A stretch of 64,000 nucleotides of DNA from Budorcas taxicolor (lineage: Eukaryota > Chordata > Mammalia > Artiodactyla > Bovidae): NCBI RefSeq assembly GCF_023091745.1, contig NC_068910.1, positions 178,243,170 to 178,307,169 of the forward strand. The letters run 5' to 3'. Below, piece after piece: positions 12,046-24,512 of this stretch. The position numbers and the translations under genes were made by a program. Each line of letters begins with the position of its first letter. Position 1 is the stretch's first letter. The notes beneath the pieces were generated by a model. That model did no database searches. It was given only the letters and a program-made list of their open reading frames with translations, and was not told the origin of the DNA.

Positions 12046-12462
12046 AAATTTTGCATAAATATAACCAGTTTTTCTCATTCAACCTTATTTTTAAGACTTC
12101 TTACAAGTTAATATGTAGATTGATTTTGTTCTTTTCATCTGCTATTATAGTACTTAACTGCATGATTATAACACAGATTCTCATATTAGTAAATATTTAG
12201 GTTGTTTCTAATATTCCCATCATTACGAAAAAACTATAATCAAAATCCTTGTGCGTAACTATCTGTAAAAAAGCTTTTCTCGGGGGTGACTTAAGTTGAA
12301 GTCAATAGAATGAACATTTTTACTACCAATGAAAAATTCCTTTTTAAGTGATAGTGTTTATATTTCTCCCATAAAATTTGAAAGTTCACATTTTTATATG
12401 TTTATTCATACTTAGTATTGTCAGACTGTTTTGTAAATGTGATGAACTGTGAAGCGGTTCTC
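12046..12462. other. AT-rich, nothing recognised
   Basis: Sequence between the L1 insertion and the next BovB. I see no coding or RNA signal here. Confidence 0.55.
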
Positions 12463-14313
12463 TCAGTTCAGTTCAGTTGCTCAGGCATGTCCGACTCTTT
12501 GCAATTCCATGGACTGCAGCATGCCAGGCTGCCCTGTACATCATCAACTCCCAGAGCTTGCTCAAACTCATGTCCATCGAATCAGTGATGGCATCCAACC
12601 ATCTCATCTTCTGTCATCCCCTTCCCCTGCCTTCTATCATTCCCAGCATCAGCGTCTTTTCTAATGTGTCGGCTCTTTGCATCAGGTGGCCAGAGTATTG
12701 GAGTTTCAGCTTCAGCATCACTCCTTCCAATAAATATTCAGGACTAATTTCCTTTAGGATGGACTGGTTTGATCTCCTTGCAGTCCAAGGGACTCTCAAG
12801 AATCTTTTCCAACACCACCATCAGTTCAAACCATCAGTTCTTCAGCGCTCAGCTTTCTTTATAGTCCAACTCTCACATCCATAGATGACACCTGGAAAAA
12901 CCATAGCTTTGATTAAGTGGACATTTGTTAGCAAAGTTATGTCTCTGTTTTTAATATGCTGTCTAGGTTGGTCATAACTTTCCTTCCTAGGAGCAAGCGT
13001 CTTTTAATTTCATGGCTGCAGTCACCATCTGCAGTGATTTTGGAGCCCAAAACAATAAAGTCTGCCACTGTTTCCACTCTTTCCCCGTCTATTTGCCATG
13101 AAGTGATGGGACCAGATGCTATGACCTTTGCTTTCTGAATGTTGAGTTTTAAGCCAGATTTTTCACTCTCTCATTTTCATCAAGAGGCTCTTTAGTAGTT
13201 CTTCACTTTCTGCCATAAGGGTGGTATCATCTGCATATCTGAGGTTATTGATATTTCTCCCAGCAGTCTTGACTCCAGCTTGTGCTTCATCCAGCCCAGC
13301 ATTTCTCATGATGTACTCTGCATATAAGTTAAATAAGCAGGGTGACAATATAAAGCCTTGACGTACTCCCTTTCCTATTTGGAACTAGTCTGTTGTTTCA
13401 TGTCCAGTTCTAACTGTTGCCTCCTGACCTGCATATAGGTTTCTCAAGAGGCAGGTCAGGTAGTCTGGTATTCCCATCTGTTTCAGAATTTTCCACAGTT
13501 TATTGTGATCCACACAGTCAAAGGTCTTGGCATAGTCAATAAAGCAGAAACAGATGTTTTTCTGGAACTCTTGCTTTTTCCATGATCCAGCGAATGTTGG
13601 CAATTTGATCTCTGATTCCTCTGCCTTTTCTAAAACCAGCTTGAACATCTGAAAGTTCATGGTTCACGTATTGCTGAAGCCTGGCTTGGAGAATTTTGAG
13701 CATTACCTTGCTAGCATGTGAGATGAGTGCCAATTGTGCGGTAGTTTGAGCATTCTTTTGTATTGCCTTTCTTTGGGATTGGAATGAAAACTGACCATTT
13801 CCAGTCCTGTGGCCACTCCTGAGTTTTCCAAATTTGCTGGCATATTGAGTGCAGCACTTTCACAGCATCATCTTTCAGGATTTGAAACAGCTCAACTGGA
13901 ATTCCATCACCTCCACTAGCTTTGTCCATAGTGATGCTTTCTAAGGCCCACTTGACTTCACATTCCAGGATGTCTGGCTCTAGGTGAGTAATCACACCGT
14001 TGTGATTATCTTGGTCATGAAGCTCTCTTTTGTACAGTTCTTCTGTGTATTCTTGCCATCTCTTCTTAACATCTTCTGCTTCTGTTAGATCCATACCATT
14101 TCTGTCCTTTATTGAGCCCATCTTTGCGTGAAATGTTCCCTTGATATCTCTAACTTTCTTGAAGAGATCTCTAGTCTTTCCCTGTCTATTGTTTTCCTCT
14201 ATTTCTTTGTACTGATCACTGAGGAAGGCTCTCTTATCTGTCCTTGCTATTCTTTGGAACTCTGCATTCAGATACTTATATCTGTTCTTTTCTCCTTTGC
14301 TTTTCGCTTCTCA
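12463..14313 (-). mobile_element. BovB LINE, 1.85-kb antisense fragment
   Basis: The plus strand begins with the reversed tail (tcagttcagttcagttgctc) and runs back through the C-terminal region, YADD box and RT fingers to a 5' truncation near 14313. The stretch just after the endonuclease is the most 5' part kept. Frameshifts break the reading frame several times. It is a long but dead RTE copy. Confidence 0.95.
13163..14121 (-). pseudogene. BovB reverse transcriptase remnant (broken)
   Basis: Antisense frames carry, from N to C, the pre-RT segment (KRWQEYTEELY), the fingers (FIPIPKKGN, CSNYRTI), motif A in a neighbouring frame (FIDYAKTFDCVDH), the motif-B-side LSPCLFNLYAEYIM, and the catalytic YADD of motif C (NINNLRYADDTTLM). 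The pieces lie in several frames, separated by indels near 13660, 13730 and 13350-13385, so no intact polymerase is encoded. Family: RTE-clade non-LTR retrotransposon RT. Confidence 0.9.
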
Positions 14314-15629
14314 AACATTACTGATAGTTAAAAAACAATTTATGTTTTCTATTTCTTAATCAGTATTCTTTGGGAAGTTATATTAAATAGAACAAATAGT
14401 TGAAAATGTCATTTTAGAGTTAATGACAAAGTGTTTCTTTCACTCTTATCAATCAATCTTTAAAGTTTTTGCATCATATTACTCCTCTAGTTTAGGTCTC
14501 TTCAACAATGCAATTAGCTATTCAGTATACCCACTTTTTTTAAAGAATGTGAAATGTAATTTTCCTATTTAAAGAAGTACAGATTTACTGTAAGTTTATA
14601 GGCTTACAGATTTATAAATATTATTTTAGTATGTCTATAAAATGTTAATAGGAACTCCTTTCATAATGATTATGACTTATGCAAAATTAATCCTTAATAT
14701 TAAGTTTTATGATCAGTGTTTATATTTTCAAATTTTTTAAAAAATAATTATAGTTTTTTTAAATTAGGATAAAATTAACTAAAATTCCATAACTGAAATT
14801 GGTTGCTACTTCAAGTCTCAGTGTATCAATTGTCTTATTTGTTGATGAAGTTTGGTCATTCTTCTTGTAGCATTTCTTAAACATTTGCTTAGATTGTATC
14901 TTTATGATATCATTTAACATGTTAATATCTCTCTAGTATTTTTTATAACTTAAAATTGCATTTAGATACAGTGACATGAAAATTCCATTTTGAAAAGGCA
15001 ACTCTACCTAACAGAAGGTTATATACTTTCATCGTAATGGCTGATTTTCTCTAATTGTCATGATTTTAGAACCATTGATGATCATTACTAGATCTAATTT
15101 ATTAGAAGTTGCAAAATATTCTAGTTCTATCATTTATTTATTAGATAGGGCATTTCTATAAAGTGAAACTAACCTTCATGAATTGTTTGTTTGCCTGGAG
15201 TTATAGTTGGAATAGGAAAGGCAATTTAAATTCTGAATTCTTTCCTATTATTTACCATATCTCTAAATAATCAGTTTATTCCTTATCTTTCCCTATTTTA
15301 ATATATAGTTATGCCAGCAGTGGGATACAGATTTATGATCAATTATTTCTTTTTTTTTTTTCTTTTTAGGATTCCTATTGTTACATGTTTAAACTGTTTT
15401 CAGGTTGCTGCTTCAAATTTTCTCATGATTACCTATTGGTGATTTTTGTGTGTCTCCTGTTGTGAGAGCCACCACAAGCCTGATACTTCCTCTCAGTTTG
15501 CTCTTGACCAGATGCTTATTCCCACATGGGTCTCATAGCTATTTGTGGTTTGATCCTATCTTTAACATTTGGAGAATTTGGGGGGTGGTATGTTTTTATT
15601 TTTTAATTTTTTTTTCTTTAAAAGATATA
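14314..15629. other. Very AT-rich, nothing recognised
   Basis: No exon or named repeat is seen. Poly-T tracts occur, for example at about 15350-15366. Some of this may be diverged L1M sequence continuous with the next feature. Confidence 0.5.
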
Positions 15630-16145
15630 GAGACTTTTATTTATGTGTTAGATGAGCTTTACAAAATTGTAAATTCCAAACACTTTCAAATATACCGGCA
15701 TAAAGCTGTTTGTAACATACCCATTATTTTTAATGTTTGTAGTAATGTCTCCTCTCTCATTCCTGATATTGGTAATTTGTATTTTCTCTCCTTTTTTTTT
15801 TTTTTCTGATTAGACTGGCTAATTTAAGATTTAATCAGTATATTGATATTCTCAAAAAGCCAGTTTTTAGCTCATGATTTTCCCAGTTAGTTTTATTTCT
15901 TGATTTAACCCAGGTTTTCCCCTCGTGCAATATTCCTTCTGCCTAAATACTTTTGTTTAACATTTCATATAGTTCTGGCATGCTAGTACTGAAATTTTCT
16001 AGTACTTTTAAATGTCTGGGAAAATCTTTAATTTACCTCTATTTTAAAAAAAATAATTGGGAATTTGTGACTGTTTTTCTCTTTTAGGATTTTAGAGATC
16101 TTACTCCACTCTTTTTATGTTTTTATTTTTAACAACATACTTACT
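15630..16145 (-). mobile_element. Old L1M-type LINE-1 internal fragment, antisense
   Basis: Words such as 'ttggtaatttgtattttctc', 'ctgattagactggctaat' and 'aaaaagccagtttttagc' match the antisense of L1M ORF2-region sequence, in order. It is strongly diverged. Confidence 0.55.
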
Positions 16146-16399
16146 TTTGCTATATGTAATTTTTTATTTTTTTGTTTTTTTCTTTTTTTGTGTGTGTGGA
16201 AAGAGGGTGGGGAGTTTGAGATTTAAAAACTATACCATGTGTTAATTCACCTGCATAATTTTTCTGATTCTATCTAGATTGAGAGGTTTAGAGTCAAACC
16301 CCTCAGTAGGAAGGAAGGTATCTAGATCTGGATCTTGACTTCTGAATACCATCCTCCAGTAAAAGCAACCAGGGGTACTTGAAGAATTGGTTCATTCTG

Positions 16400-17395
16400 T
16401 GCCTGACTCATATAATGGAAGTGCTCAAAAAAGAATATGTGGGAGAGGTGAAAAGACATAGCAGCCAAGCTGAAAGAATGACCAATGGTCAAATACAGAA
16501 TTATTTGAGAAACAAAATGAATAACCATGTTAGATTATAACCCATAGAATAATACACATATCCACTAGTCCATACTGATGTAACAAAATAATTGAATAAA
16601 TAAATGAGGGTAGAAGGGATAACTTTTCCTTGTAGAGGAATTCCAATTAATCTATAAGAAATGAGAAGATAAAATCACCATTAGAACAGTAAAATTATTG
16701 TCATGGTTGGAAACACATACCAATTAATGCTAAAATCAGTGGGTAAGAGTTTAAGGAGGAACAGGATAATGTCAGAATTCCAAAGGATCCTCCTCCAAGA
16801 TACTGTTAACTAAAAAGGTGAAAAGTGGTAACTTTGTAATGGATAAATGGATAAACAGCAGCTTGACCAGTTAATTGAGGTTACTATTACAGACACGAAT
16901 TAGTGGTAACATGAATTAGTGCTAACAGTGTATATTCAGTCATACATCTCATGATGTATTGAGATCATGTATCCTTTGATATGAGAGAAGAATATTAATT
17001 CTGTGGCATTCTTATCAGAAATCACTGAACTCAATCTAATTATAAGACAACTCCAAACAAATCCAGTTTAATGGACATTCTTTGCAATAACTGACCAGGA
17101 GAGTTGAGGAAGAACTGCAGAGCTGTCCCAGATGGAGGAACTATGGAGAGGTGAAAATGAAGACCAAAGTACCATTGTGGACTGGATCCTTGGACAGAAA
17201 AACGATATTAATGGAAAGCTGCAAAAAACTGAGAAAAATCTGTATTTTAGTTAATACTATTTCACTAGGGTAAATTTTATAGTGATCGGACTATGGCTAT
17301 ACAATATGTTAACATTAGAGGAAGCTAGGCCAGGGTATGAGAATACTCTATACTATTTTTGGAACAAATTATCCTGAAATAAAAAGTTTTAAAAA
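16400..17395 (+). mobile_element. L1ME-like LINE-1 3' UTR, sense
   Basis: The order of 'aataaataaatgagggtag', 'agaggaattccaattaatc', 'actggatccttggacag', 'atgttaacattagaggaagc' and the end 'cctgaaataaaaagttt' follows the L1ME 3' UTR. The 5' limit is approximate. Confidence 0.65.
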
Positions 17396-18579
17396 ACTTA
17401 AAGGCAATCCTATGCCACAACCACTATCAACTTTCTAGGATTCCCATTTGGAATTTAATGGCTTTATTTTTTTTCTTTTCCTAAATGTGTTCTATCACTT
17501 TTTAAAGCTATCTATTTGACTTTTTAGATTGACTTCATGTGGTTTTGTGTTTTTGTTTTTTATTCATTGTTTTACACAATTTTTTCCCCAATCCTTCTCT
17601 ATCACTTTTTATCTGCAGTAATTGATTATGTACCTGTTTGTAATATGATCCTTTCATGGTGTTTGGCTTTTTCCTATAGTTTGTAATCTGGGCTGCTTTA
17701 AGCTTGCATTCCATTCCAAATTCGGGAATCAATTGTTCTCCGAACAGTAAAATAGAAGGATTTTTATTTCGTTTTTGTCCTAGGCCCAGAGAGTTCAGTG
17801 ATCCCAGCTGTTTAATTTTCTAGTCTCATGTTTAAGCTCCTTCTTTGGTTTCTTGTGTCCATCCTCCTCTCCCAGGCTTATGAAGGGAGTAGGAGAAGGA
17901 CCAGTAACAAAGTTCCTCTCACAGGACTGGGGAGCTCTCTGTTCTAGCTCCTCCATCTTCCATGGCCTGAGATCTAGTTTGTCATCCATGGGTGGGCACT
18001 GGAAGCCCAGTATTAGCCCCTCAAGCTCGAATTCAGAACCAGTCTCCCTTTGGTCACCATTGCCTCAGCTACAGATTGAAGTTCTGGTTTTAGTTTCTTT
18101 TTTGATTAGGCCTGAGCATATTCTCTAAAAGAGAGATTTTTGTCCTGTATTTTCACACTTCAAACTGGAGTGTGGGTTTTTCCCACCATCCTCATCTGTC
18201 ATGTTACCTACCAGAAGTCCTTCAACTTATCTCTGAGCAGTTCACGTATATTCTCTGAAAAATGAAAATGGACATATTAGTGAAATTTAAGAATTCAAGC
18301 ATTTTAAGAAACGTATTATTCAGTGTTTTCCTCAAAATTATTAAAGTGTTCTGTCTTTACTTTTATATAAGTAATGTCTGCGGTTGTATGATAAAATATA
18401 GCTTTGGAGGGAGCTGTTCCCAATAACAAATATTTTAGCAGAGAGTGTTTCCAGCTGAGAATGATGAATATAAAGATTCTGTGGTCCTCATACTTGGACG
18501 CTCCTTTCCTAATTTGGGGATGTGAAGGAACATTGGATTCTTCTATTTGAAGAATATATTGAAATATACTTAAATGAAT
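17396..18579. other. Unassigned, locally GC-richer at 17850-18070
   Basis: The open frames at 17795-17989 (minus) and 17853-18128 (plus) overlap on opposite strands, match nothing I recognise and have no splice or start context to support them. Confidence 0.5.
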
Positions 18580-18639
18580 ATGAGTTCGTTCAGGTTTTTC
18601 CTTAAGCTCGTATGAATGAATGTTTCGGCCAACCCAATA
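18580..18639. mobile_element. Ruminant mariner (MAR1-type) terminal remnant
   Basis: Inverted ends remain: 'agttcgttcaggtttttcc' on the left and 'atgtttcggccaacccaata' on the right, matching the ruminant mariner terminal repeat. Only about 60 bases survive and no transposase is present. Confidence 0.65.
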
Positions 18640-19784
18640 ATATGACTTTATCCTCTACTGTTACACATTTATGCTCTCTTTTTCCTAATGGGGAAGCATC
18701 ATCCTTTTTCCTTTATTGCCAAAAGTTAGGAAATACATTTGATTCCATAGCAATTCATTATAGTAGATTACATTTCAGTTCATAGATTTTTCTCAGGGCT
18801 TTCCTCCAGTGAAAATTCTGTGCGTGTGTGTTTGTGGAAAGTTTGAATACTTCAGACAGTTAATGTATATGGAGCTACCACTGGGTGGTCATAATTTTGT
18901 TCACCACATTATTGGGAGGAAAACCAAGTTGATAGTTTCTGGTAGCCAGTGCTAGTGAGGCCCTGTCAACTGCCCAGTTAGAACTGAAGGCTATCCTCCC
19001 AACAAATCCCTGCATCACCGGTTCACAGCATGAGCCTGAGCCTTCAAGCACCAAGTAAAGAGATTTAGTTGCAGATGTATGTTTGGGGGCTGATGATACA
19101 AGCTTACTTAGTGGACATGTCAGCACACGTGCTGGGCATAAGGGAAATCAACAATTCATTTTAAAAAATTCCTATGAATGTTGAGCATTCTTGTCTCAGG
19201 AAATATTTCTTTCTTAATAATGAAAAACACATGTCTGTCAGATACTTGTAACTGTGCCTGCCAGACCCAGTTTAGGGAACGAAAGCAGCAAATAGAAAAA
19301 GACTAGCCCATCACCAGGATCCCAGTAATGGGGGCTGAAATCATGTTCTCAGTCCCATGAGATGCTGAATAAATGCAACAAAGGGATTTGGATCTGGGAG
19401 TAAGCAGGTATTTTCAGAGTTAGAAGAATCCTTATAATACTTAAAAATAACTTACTTAAATCTACCCAATCAGATATCCCCTTAAAAGATATCCAAATTC
19501 TTATTTCTGCATTTACAGAGCATTCTAAAATACAAATACTAGGACAAATTCAAATCTTTAATTATCTAGGAATAATTCTAAAAAGAATTCTTATTCATTC
19601 TCTTAATTGAAAAAGAAACAAATTGAAATGTAGACTAGCTTCCACTTTCTCAGCTCTCGAATTAAGGGGTGGGGTGGGGTGAGATGATGTGAGTGAGTGT
19701 GTGGAGGCATGAACTGAGGGTTGAGAAGAGTATTTGTTTAGGCTGGTAAAGAGGGAGAAATAATGTTGAGTGTTTTGTATACAG
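18640..19784. other. Unassigned sequence with an 83-codon antisense frame
   Basis: The block at about 18870-19130 has higher GC and a minus-strand frame of 83 codons (18875-19126) that I do not recognise. There are no other signals. A G-rich simple tract (ggggtggggtggggtg) lies at about 19664-19681. Confidence 0.45.
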
Positions 19785-19930
19785 GAAGCTTTAATTCTTA
19801 GAATTATGCAGTGAAGAAGCTACCACTATTATCTCCATTTTACAGATTAGGAAAAAGATAAAAGTAAGAGTCTCAGGAAGTAACGGGTAGGTTGCAGCTC
19901 TCTGGTGTGTTACATCCTCAGAGTTAAGGA
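19785..19930 (+). mobile_element. MIR SINE remnant
   Basis: It holds the conserved MIR core 'tatctccattttacagattaggaaa', followed by 'gtctcaggaagtaac', in the sense orientation typical of this ancient mammalian tRNA-derived SINE. Confidence 0.65.
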
Positions 19931-21189
19931 GAAGGGTTCAGGGTTAACTTGGTAAGTGCCACATAGGTTCCTAAGTAGTTGACTTAGATTTTAGTTAGGA
20001 GTTTTCATAGCTAATTTTAAATATGACAACACACAGAACACATTCCCATTCCCCAGTCTTCATGATTCCTTTCCCCCTTCTCTAATCAACTGAATTTGAG
20101 GAATTATTTAGATAGAATTATGATGCTCCCTATATCACTATCAGCACACTGGATCAGACCTGTCATAGAAGAAAATATGCTTCTGCTTTCAGAACTGGGG
20201 CCATTTAAAACTGAACTATTTGTCTATGCCTTGTGGGCCATTCTGCAAAATAGAACACGGCTATTTAATCTCATGATTCTCTTTACCTCTCTGTATGACG
20301 AAATCTCCACAGTCAAAGCTCTGATTCCTTTTTTGGGGATGTGGAAGAGGTCAAAATTTTTTTCTACTGTCTTTATTTTACATATATGTAAATTTTATAT
20401 ATTACTCTAACAAGAACTGAAATTAATTCTCTGAATTCACTACTAAATATCTTTCAATCCTAGAAACCCTGGCTTTGCATCACCTTGGTGGCAGAAGCAA
20501 AAGTAATCAGTTGGTCTTGAGTTGCCACACTACAGCTTAGCTGTAATATAGCCTTTAATTTAGTCAAGAGACATTCTATGGATCACTAAAGTCTTATTTC
20601 CTTTTTAATAGTTATTTGTATAATTTTAGATTTTTTTCCCTTATATTAAATTGAAATCTGTCTTTCAATCACTTCCATTCCATGGGGTTTGTTTTCATCA
20701 GATCCAGTGCTGCCTGTTTTCATCTGATGGTGATTTTCGATATTTTTAGTCAGCTCTCAGGTAGCCTCCTGCTAAATGCTTTTTTGCTTTCAAATGAAAC
20801 ATCCACTGTTTCCTCACTCATTCCTCAAGATGTGATTTTCTTACTCTTCTTACTACTCATCACCTCCTTGCAATCCATCCTTCTTTGCCAACAGCCCACT
20901 CAGGGTACTTCCCAGATGCAATACAGTTTTACAGATTTAGTCTGATCAGCCACAGTACACAAAGGCAGAATTTGTTCAAGATATTTTCTTTCTACTAATG
21001 CTTTTGATAAAGCCATGAGATGGGTAACAGGCAGCCTCTGAAAGAAGAACATGCCAAGGACAAGACCACATAGGTAGACAGGGCTGTGGAACTGACTTGC
21101 ATAAAGACATCTGTCTTTCCCCTGGCGGAGAAGGCTGATCGATTTGTCTTCTAGGCACTAGACATTGTGTGCTCACATCTCTTTGGTTT
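19931..21189. other. Unassigned sequence, no exon seen
   Basis: Open frames of 87-104 codons (20096-20410, 20682-20945) are AT-rich and match nothing I know. Parts may be old L2 or L1M sequence. Confidence 0.45.
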
Positions 21190-21289
21190 TCTCCGTGTGG
21201 AATGTCCTCTGCCTCATTCAGCTACTTGGCAGATGTCTCTTCCTCTTTCCAGGTCCTCCTTTGTGGGGAGTTCTTGCCTGTCACAACTT
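21190..21289 (+). mobile_element. Possible L2 LINE fragment, sense
   Basis: 'tgtggaatgtcctctgcc' and the words that follow resemble the L2 coding or 3' part in sense. It is interrupted by the BovB insertion that follows. The assignment is weak. Confidence 0.35.
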
Positions 21290-21298
21290 TTGCTAAGT

Positions 21299-21614
21299 AT
21301 TGTTGTTTAGTCAGTAAGCTGTGTCCCACTCTTTGTGACCCCATGGACCGCACCACACCAGGCTTCCCTGTCCTTCATTATCTCCCAGAGTTTGCTCAAA
21401 CTCCTGTCCATTGAGTCAGTGATGCCATCCAACCATCTCATCCTCTCCCACCACCTTCTCTTCTTGCCCTCAGTATTTCCCAGCATCAGTGTCTTTTCCA
21501 ATGAGTTGGCTCCTCACATCAGTTGGTCAAAGTATTGGAGCTTCAGCTTCAGCATCAGTCCTTGCAATGAATATTCAGGGTTGATTTCCTTCAAGATTGA
21601 CTGATTTGATATCC
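21299..21614 (-). mobile_element. BovB 3' fragment, antisense, 9-bp TSD
   Basis: It runs from a degraded tail (ttgtttagtcagtaagctg) back to the C-terminal coding part (reversed FGHLMRR/LEKT region). The duplication ttgctaagt flanks it at 21290-21298 and 21615-21623, giving an insert of 316 bases. Confidence 0.9.
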
Positions 21615-21765
21615 TTGCTAAGTGACTCTGCCCTAAATGCAGAAGCTAATGAGGTGAATGGCTGTGTCCAGTCTGAAGTCACAGCTGATTGGGCAAAGGA
21701 GTGGGACACCTAAGTTAATGGCATGCATAGTATGGTCCAGCAGAAAATGTTAAATGAGTCTTTTT

Positions 21766-21968
21766 GTTTGTTAGTCATCCAGTCACGTCAGACTCTTCGT
21801 GACCCCATGGACTGTAGCCTCCCAGGCTCCTCTGTCCATGGAATTCTCCAGGCAAGAATATTGAACTTGGTAGCCTTTCCCTTCTCCAGGAAATCTTTCC
21901 AACCGACGGATCAAACCTGGGTCTCCTGCACTGCAGGCAGGTTCTTTACCATCTGAGCCACCAGGGAT
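21766..21968 (-). mobile_element. Bov-tA SINE, antisense
   Basis: It reads from tail (ttagtcatccagtcacgtc) to reversed head (catctgagccaccaggg). No certain target-site duplication was seen. Confidence 0.92.
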
Positions 21969-22668
21969 GTGAAAAACAGACTCTGGACCTGTAGCTACAG
22001 ATGCACCAGGTCAGGGATTACTTAGGGCTGCAGTCGCCCTCTTGTGCTATGTAAGCTGCAACCTGGGGACAACAGTTCGTAGAGGGAAGAGAGCAGAGAA
22101 GACACATGGGAAGAAACAAGGCCTTCTTAAGTGAGAGACCATATGGTCTGCACATACTCCCAACTTCCTTATGGCTTTCTGGTTGCTTCCATTTCTAGTT
22201 CATAACTATGCTTCAATAAGCCTTACTTTGCTTGAGGTAAAGTGAGGGCCCCTTGTTCTTTGAAACAAGATGCTAAAGCATCTTCCATGTGGGATTATCA
22301 ATTCCAAATTGTGCAGTCTCACTCTACATACTATAGAGTTCTGTGATAGAAACTGCTGCCCTCCTTGCTCCTAAAGCTTCTTGAAAACTAGGGTATTCTT
22401 GGTTCCTATCTTTTGATGTGATGTCTTTACTGTATGAAATTTTTATTTATATAAAAAATTACCTATCAGGTTGGGTTGTAGATTCTAGGTGGTTCCAATT
22501 TTCTGTTTGAAGTACATGCTAAATATTTGTTGAATGTTGGGTAGGTACTTTTGTATTTCTATAAATATATTGAGCATTGTTCTGGGAGGGAGTTAAAGTA
22601 CTTGGAAAGAGTTTTATACTTTTGGATCTTACATTTAAGATTCATTAGGTGGGACCAGAGAAGTGCTT
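21969..22668. other. Unassigned, nothing recognised
   Basis: No coding, RNA or repeat signal is seen in this spacer between the SINE and the BovB pair. Confidence 0.5.
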
Positions 22669-23558
22669 CAGTTCAGTTCAGTTCAGTTCAATCGCTCAGT
22701 CGTGTCCGACTCTTTGCAACTCCATGAATTGCAGCACGCCAGGCTTCCCTGTCCATCACCAACTCCCGGAGTTCACTCAGACTCACGTCCATCGAGTCAG
22801 TGATGCCATCCAGCCATCTGATCCTCTGTCGTCCGCTTCTCCTCCTGCCCCCAATCCCTCCCAGCATCAGAGTTTTTCCAATGAGTCAACTCTTCCTATG
22901 AGGTGGCCAAAGTACTGCAGTTTCAGCTTTAGCGTCATTCCTTCCAAAGAACACCCAGGGCTGATCTCCTTCAGAATGGACCGGTTGGGTCTCCTTGCAG
23001 TCCAAGGCACTCTCAAGAGTCTTCTCCAATACCACAGTTCAAAACCAGCAATTCTTCGGCGCTCAGCTTTCTTCACAGTCCAATTCTCACATCCATACAT
23101 GAGCACAGGAAAAACCATAGCCTTGACTAGATGGACCTTTGATGGCAAAGTAATGTCTCTGCTTTTGAATATACTGTTTAGGTTGGTCATAACTTTTATT
23201 CCAAGGAGTAAGCGTCTTTGAATTTCATGGCTGCAGTCACCATCTGCAGTGATTTTGGAGCCCAAAAAATTAAAGTCTGACACTGTTTCCACTGTTTCCC
23301 CATCTATTTCCCATGAAGTGATGGGACCGGATGCCATGATCTTTGTTTTCTGAATGTTGAGCTTTCAGCCAACTTTTTCACTCTCTACTTTCACTCTCAT
23401 CAAGAGGCTTTTGAATTCCTCTTCACTTTCTGCCATAAGGGTGGTGTCATCTGCATATCTGAGGTTATTGATATTTCTCCCGGAAGTCTTGATTCCAGCT
23501 TGTGTTTCTTCCAGTCCATGATGTACTCTGCATATAAGTTAAATAAGCAGGGTGACAA
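22669..23558 (-). mobile_element. BovB 3' fragment, antisense (left arm of inverted pair)
   Basis: It starts with the reversed ACTGA tail and runs back past the MASGPITSWEIDGETVETVSDFNFLGSK segment to the YADD-proximal region, ending near 'agcagggtgacaa'. A 156-codon frame (22867-23337, minus) keeps most of the C-terminal BovB protein and is broken downstream. About 10 bases are missing near 23517 relative to other copies. Confidence 0.93.
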
Positions 23559-23566
23559 CGGGCTAA

Positions 23567-24163
23567 TTATTTTGGGCTCTGAAATCACTGCAGATGGTGA
23601 CTGCAGCCATGAAATTAAAAGATGCTTACTCCTTGGAAGAAAAGTTATGATCAACCTAGATAGCATATTCAAAAGCAGAGACATTACTTTGTCAACAAAG
23701 GTCTGTCTAGTCAAGGCTATGGTTTTTCCAGTGGTCATGTATGGATGTGAGAGTTGGACTGTGAAGAAAGCTGAGTGTGGAAGAATTAATGCTTTTGAAC
23801 TGTGGTGTTGGAGAAGACTCTTGAGAGTCCCTTGGACTGCAAGGAGATCCAACCAGTCCATTCTAAAGGAGATCAGCCTTGGGTGTTCTTTGGAAGGAAT
23901 GATGCTAAAGCTGAAACTCCAGTACTTTGGCCACCTCATGTGAAGAGTTGACTCATTGGAAAAGACTCTGATGCTGGGAGGGATGGGGGGCAGGAGGAGA
24001 AGGGGACGACAGAGGATCAGATGGCTGGATGGCATCACTGACTCGATGGACGTGAGTCTGAGTGAACTCTGGGAGTTGGTGATGGACAGAGAGGCCTGGT
24101 GTGCTGTGATTCATGGGGTAGCAAAGAGTCAGACGTGACTGAGTGACTGAACTGAACTGAATT
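23567..24163 (+). mobile_element. BovB 3' fragment, sense (right arm of inverted pair)
   Basis: About 600 bases from 'ttattttgggctctg' to the ACTGA tail, in the orientation opposite to the copy on its left and joined to it through about 8 unexplained bases (23559-23566). It encodes ITADGDCSHEIKRCLLLGRK and onward, with a stop near 23943. The two copies form a large inverted repeat. Confidence 0.93.
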
Positions 24164-24512
24164 GATTTCCCCGTTATTGAAGCAAAACCATTCCAAGTAC
24201 TCTACAATTGCCTATAGATTGAGGTTTATTTTTCCAATCTGCCTGTAGCAACAGGCACTATTTAAGGTCTGTAAGGTTACCAGTCACTCTTTCTTTCTTC
24301 CAATCCTTTCAGTTGTTGTCCTGGTTTTGAGTGGTTTCCTCATATATGTACGTACTAGATACATCTCTACTGAATCTATGAAGAGAACTCTCTGGAGCTC
24401 TCTGGAGTTCTGTCAATGCTACTCTCTCTTATTACATATCCTCTCCTGCAAACTTGAGCTGCCTTGGTCTTCTCTGAGTCTCAGCCCTCTCCCTTCAGCA
24501 GGGATACACCAG
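24164..24512. other. Unassigned short spacer
   Basis: No coding, RNA or repeat signal is seen. Confidence 0.5.

Noticed and set aside
17853..18128. 91-codon frame with Ser/Pro-rich product
   Set aside because: Opposite-strand overlap, no homologue recognised and an ordinary length for chance in a locally GC-richer patch.
23400..24038. 212-codon minus-strand frame as a gene
   Set aside because: It is the antisense of a BovB 3' end, and the same frame appears opposite several other BovB copies.
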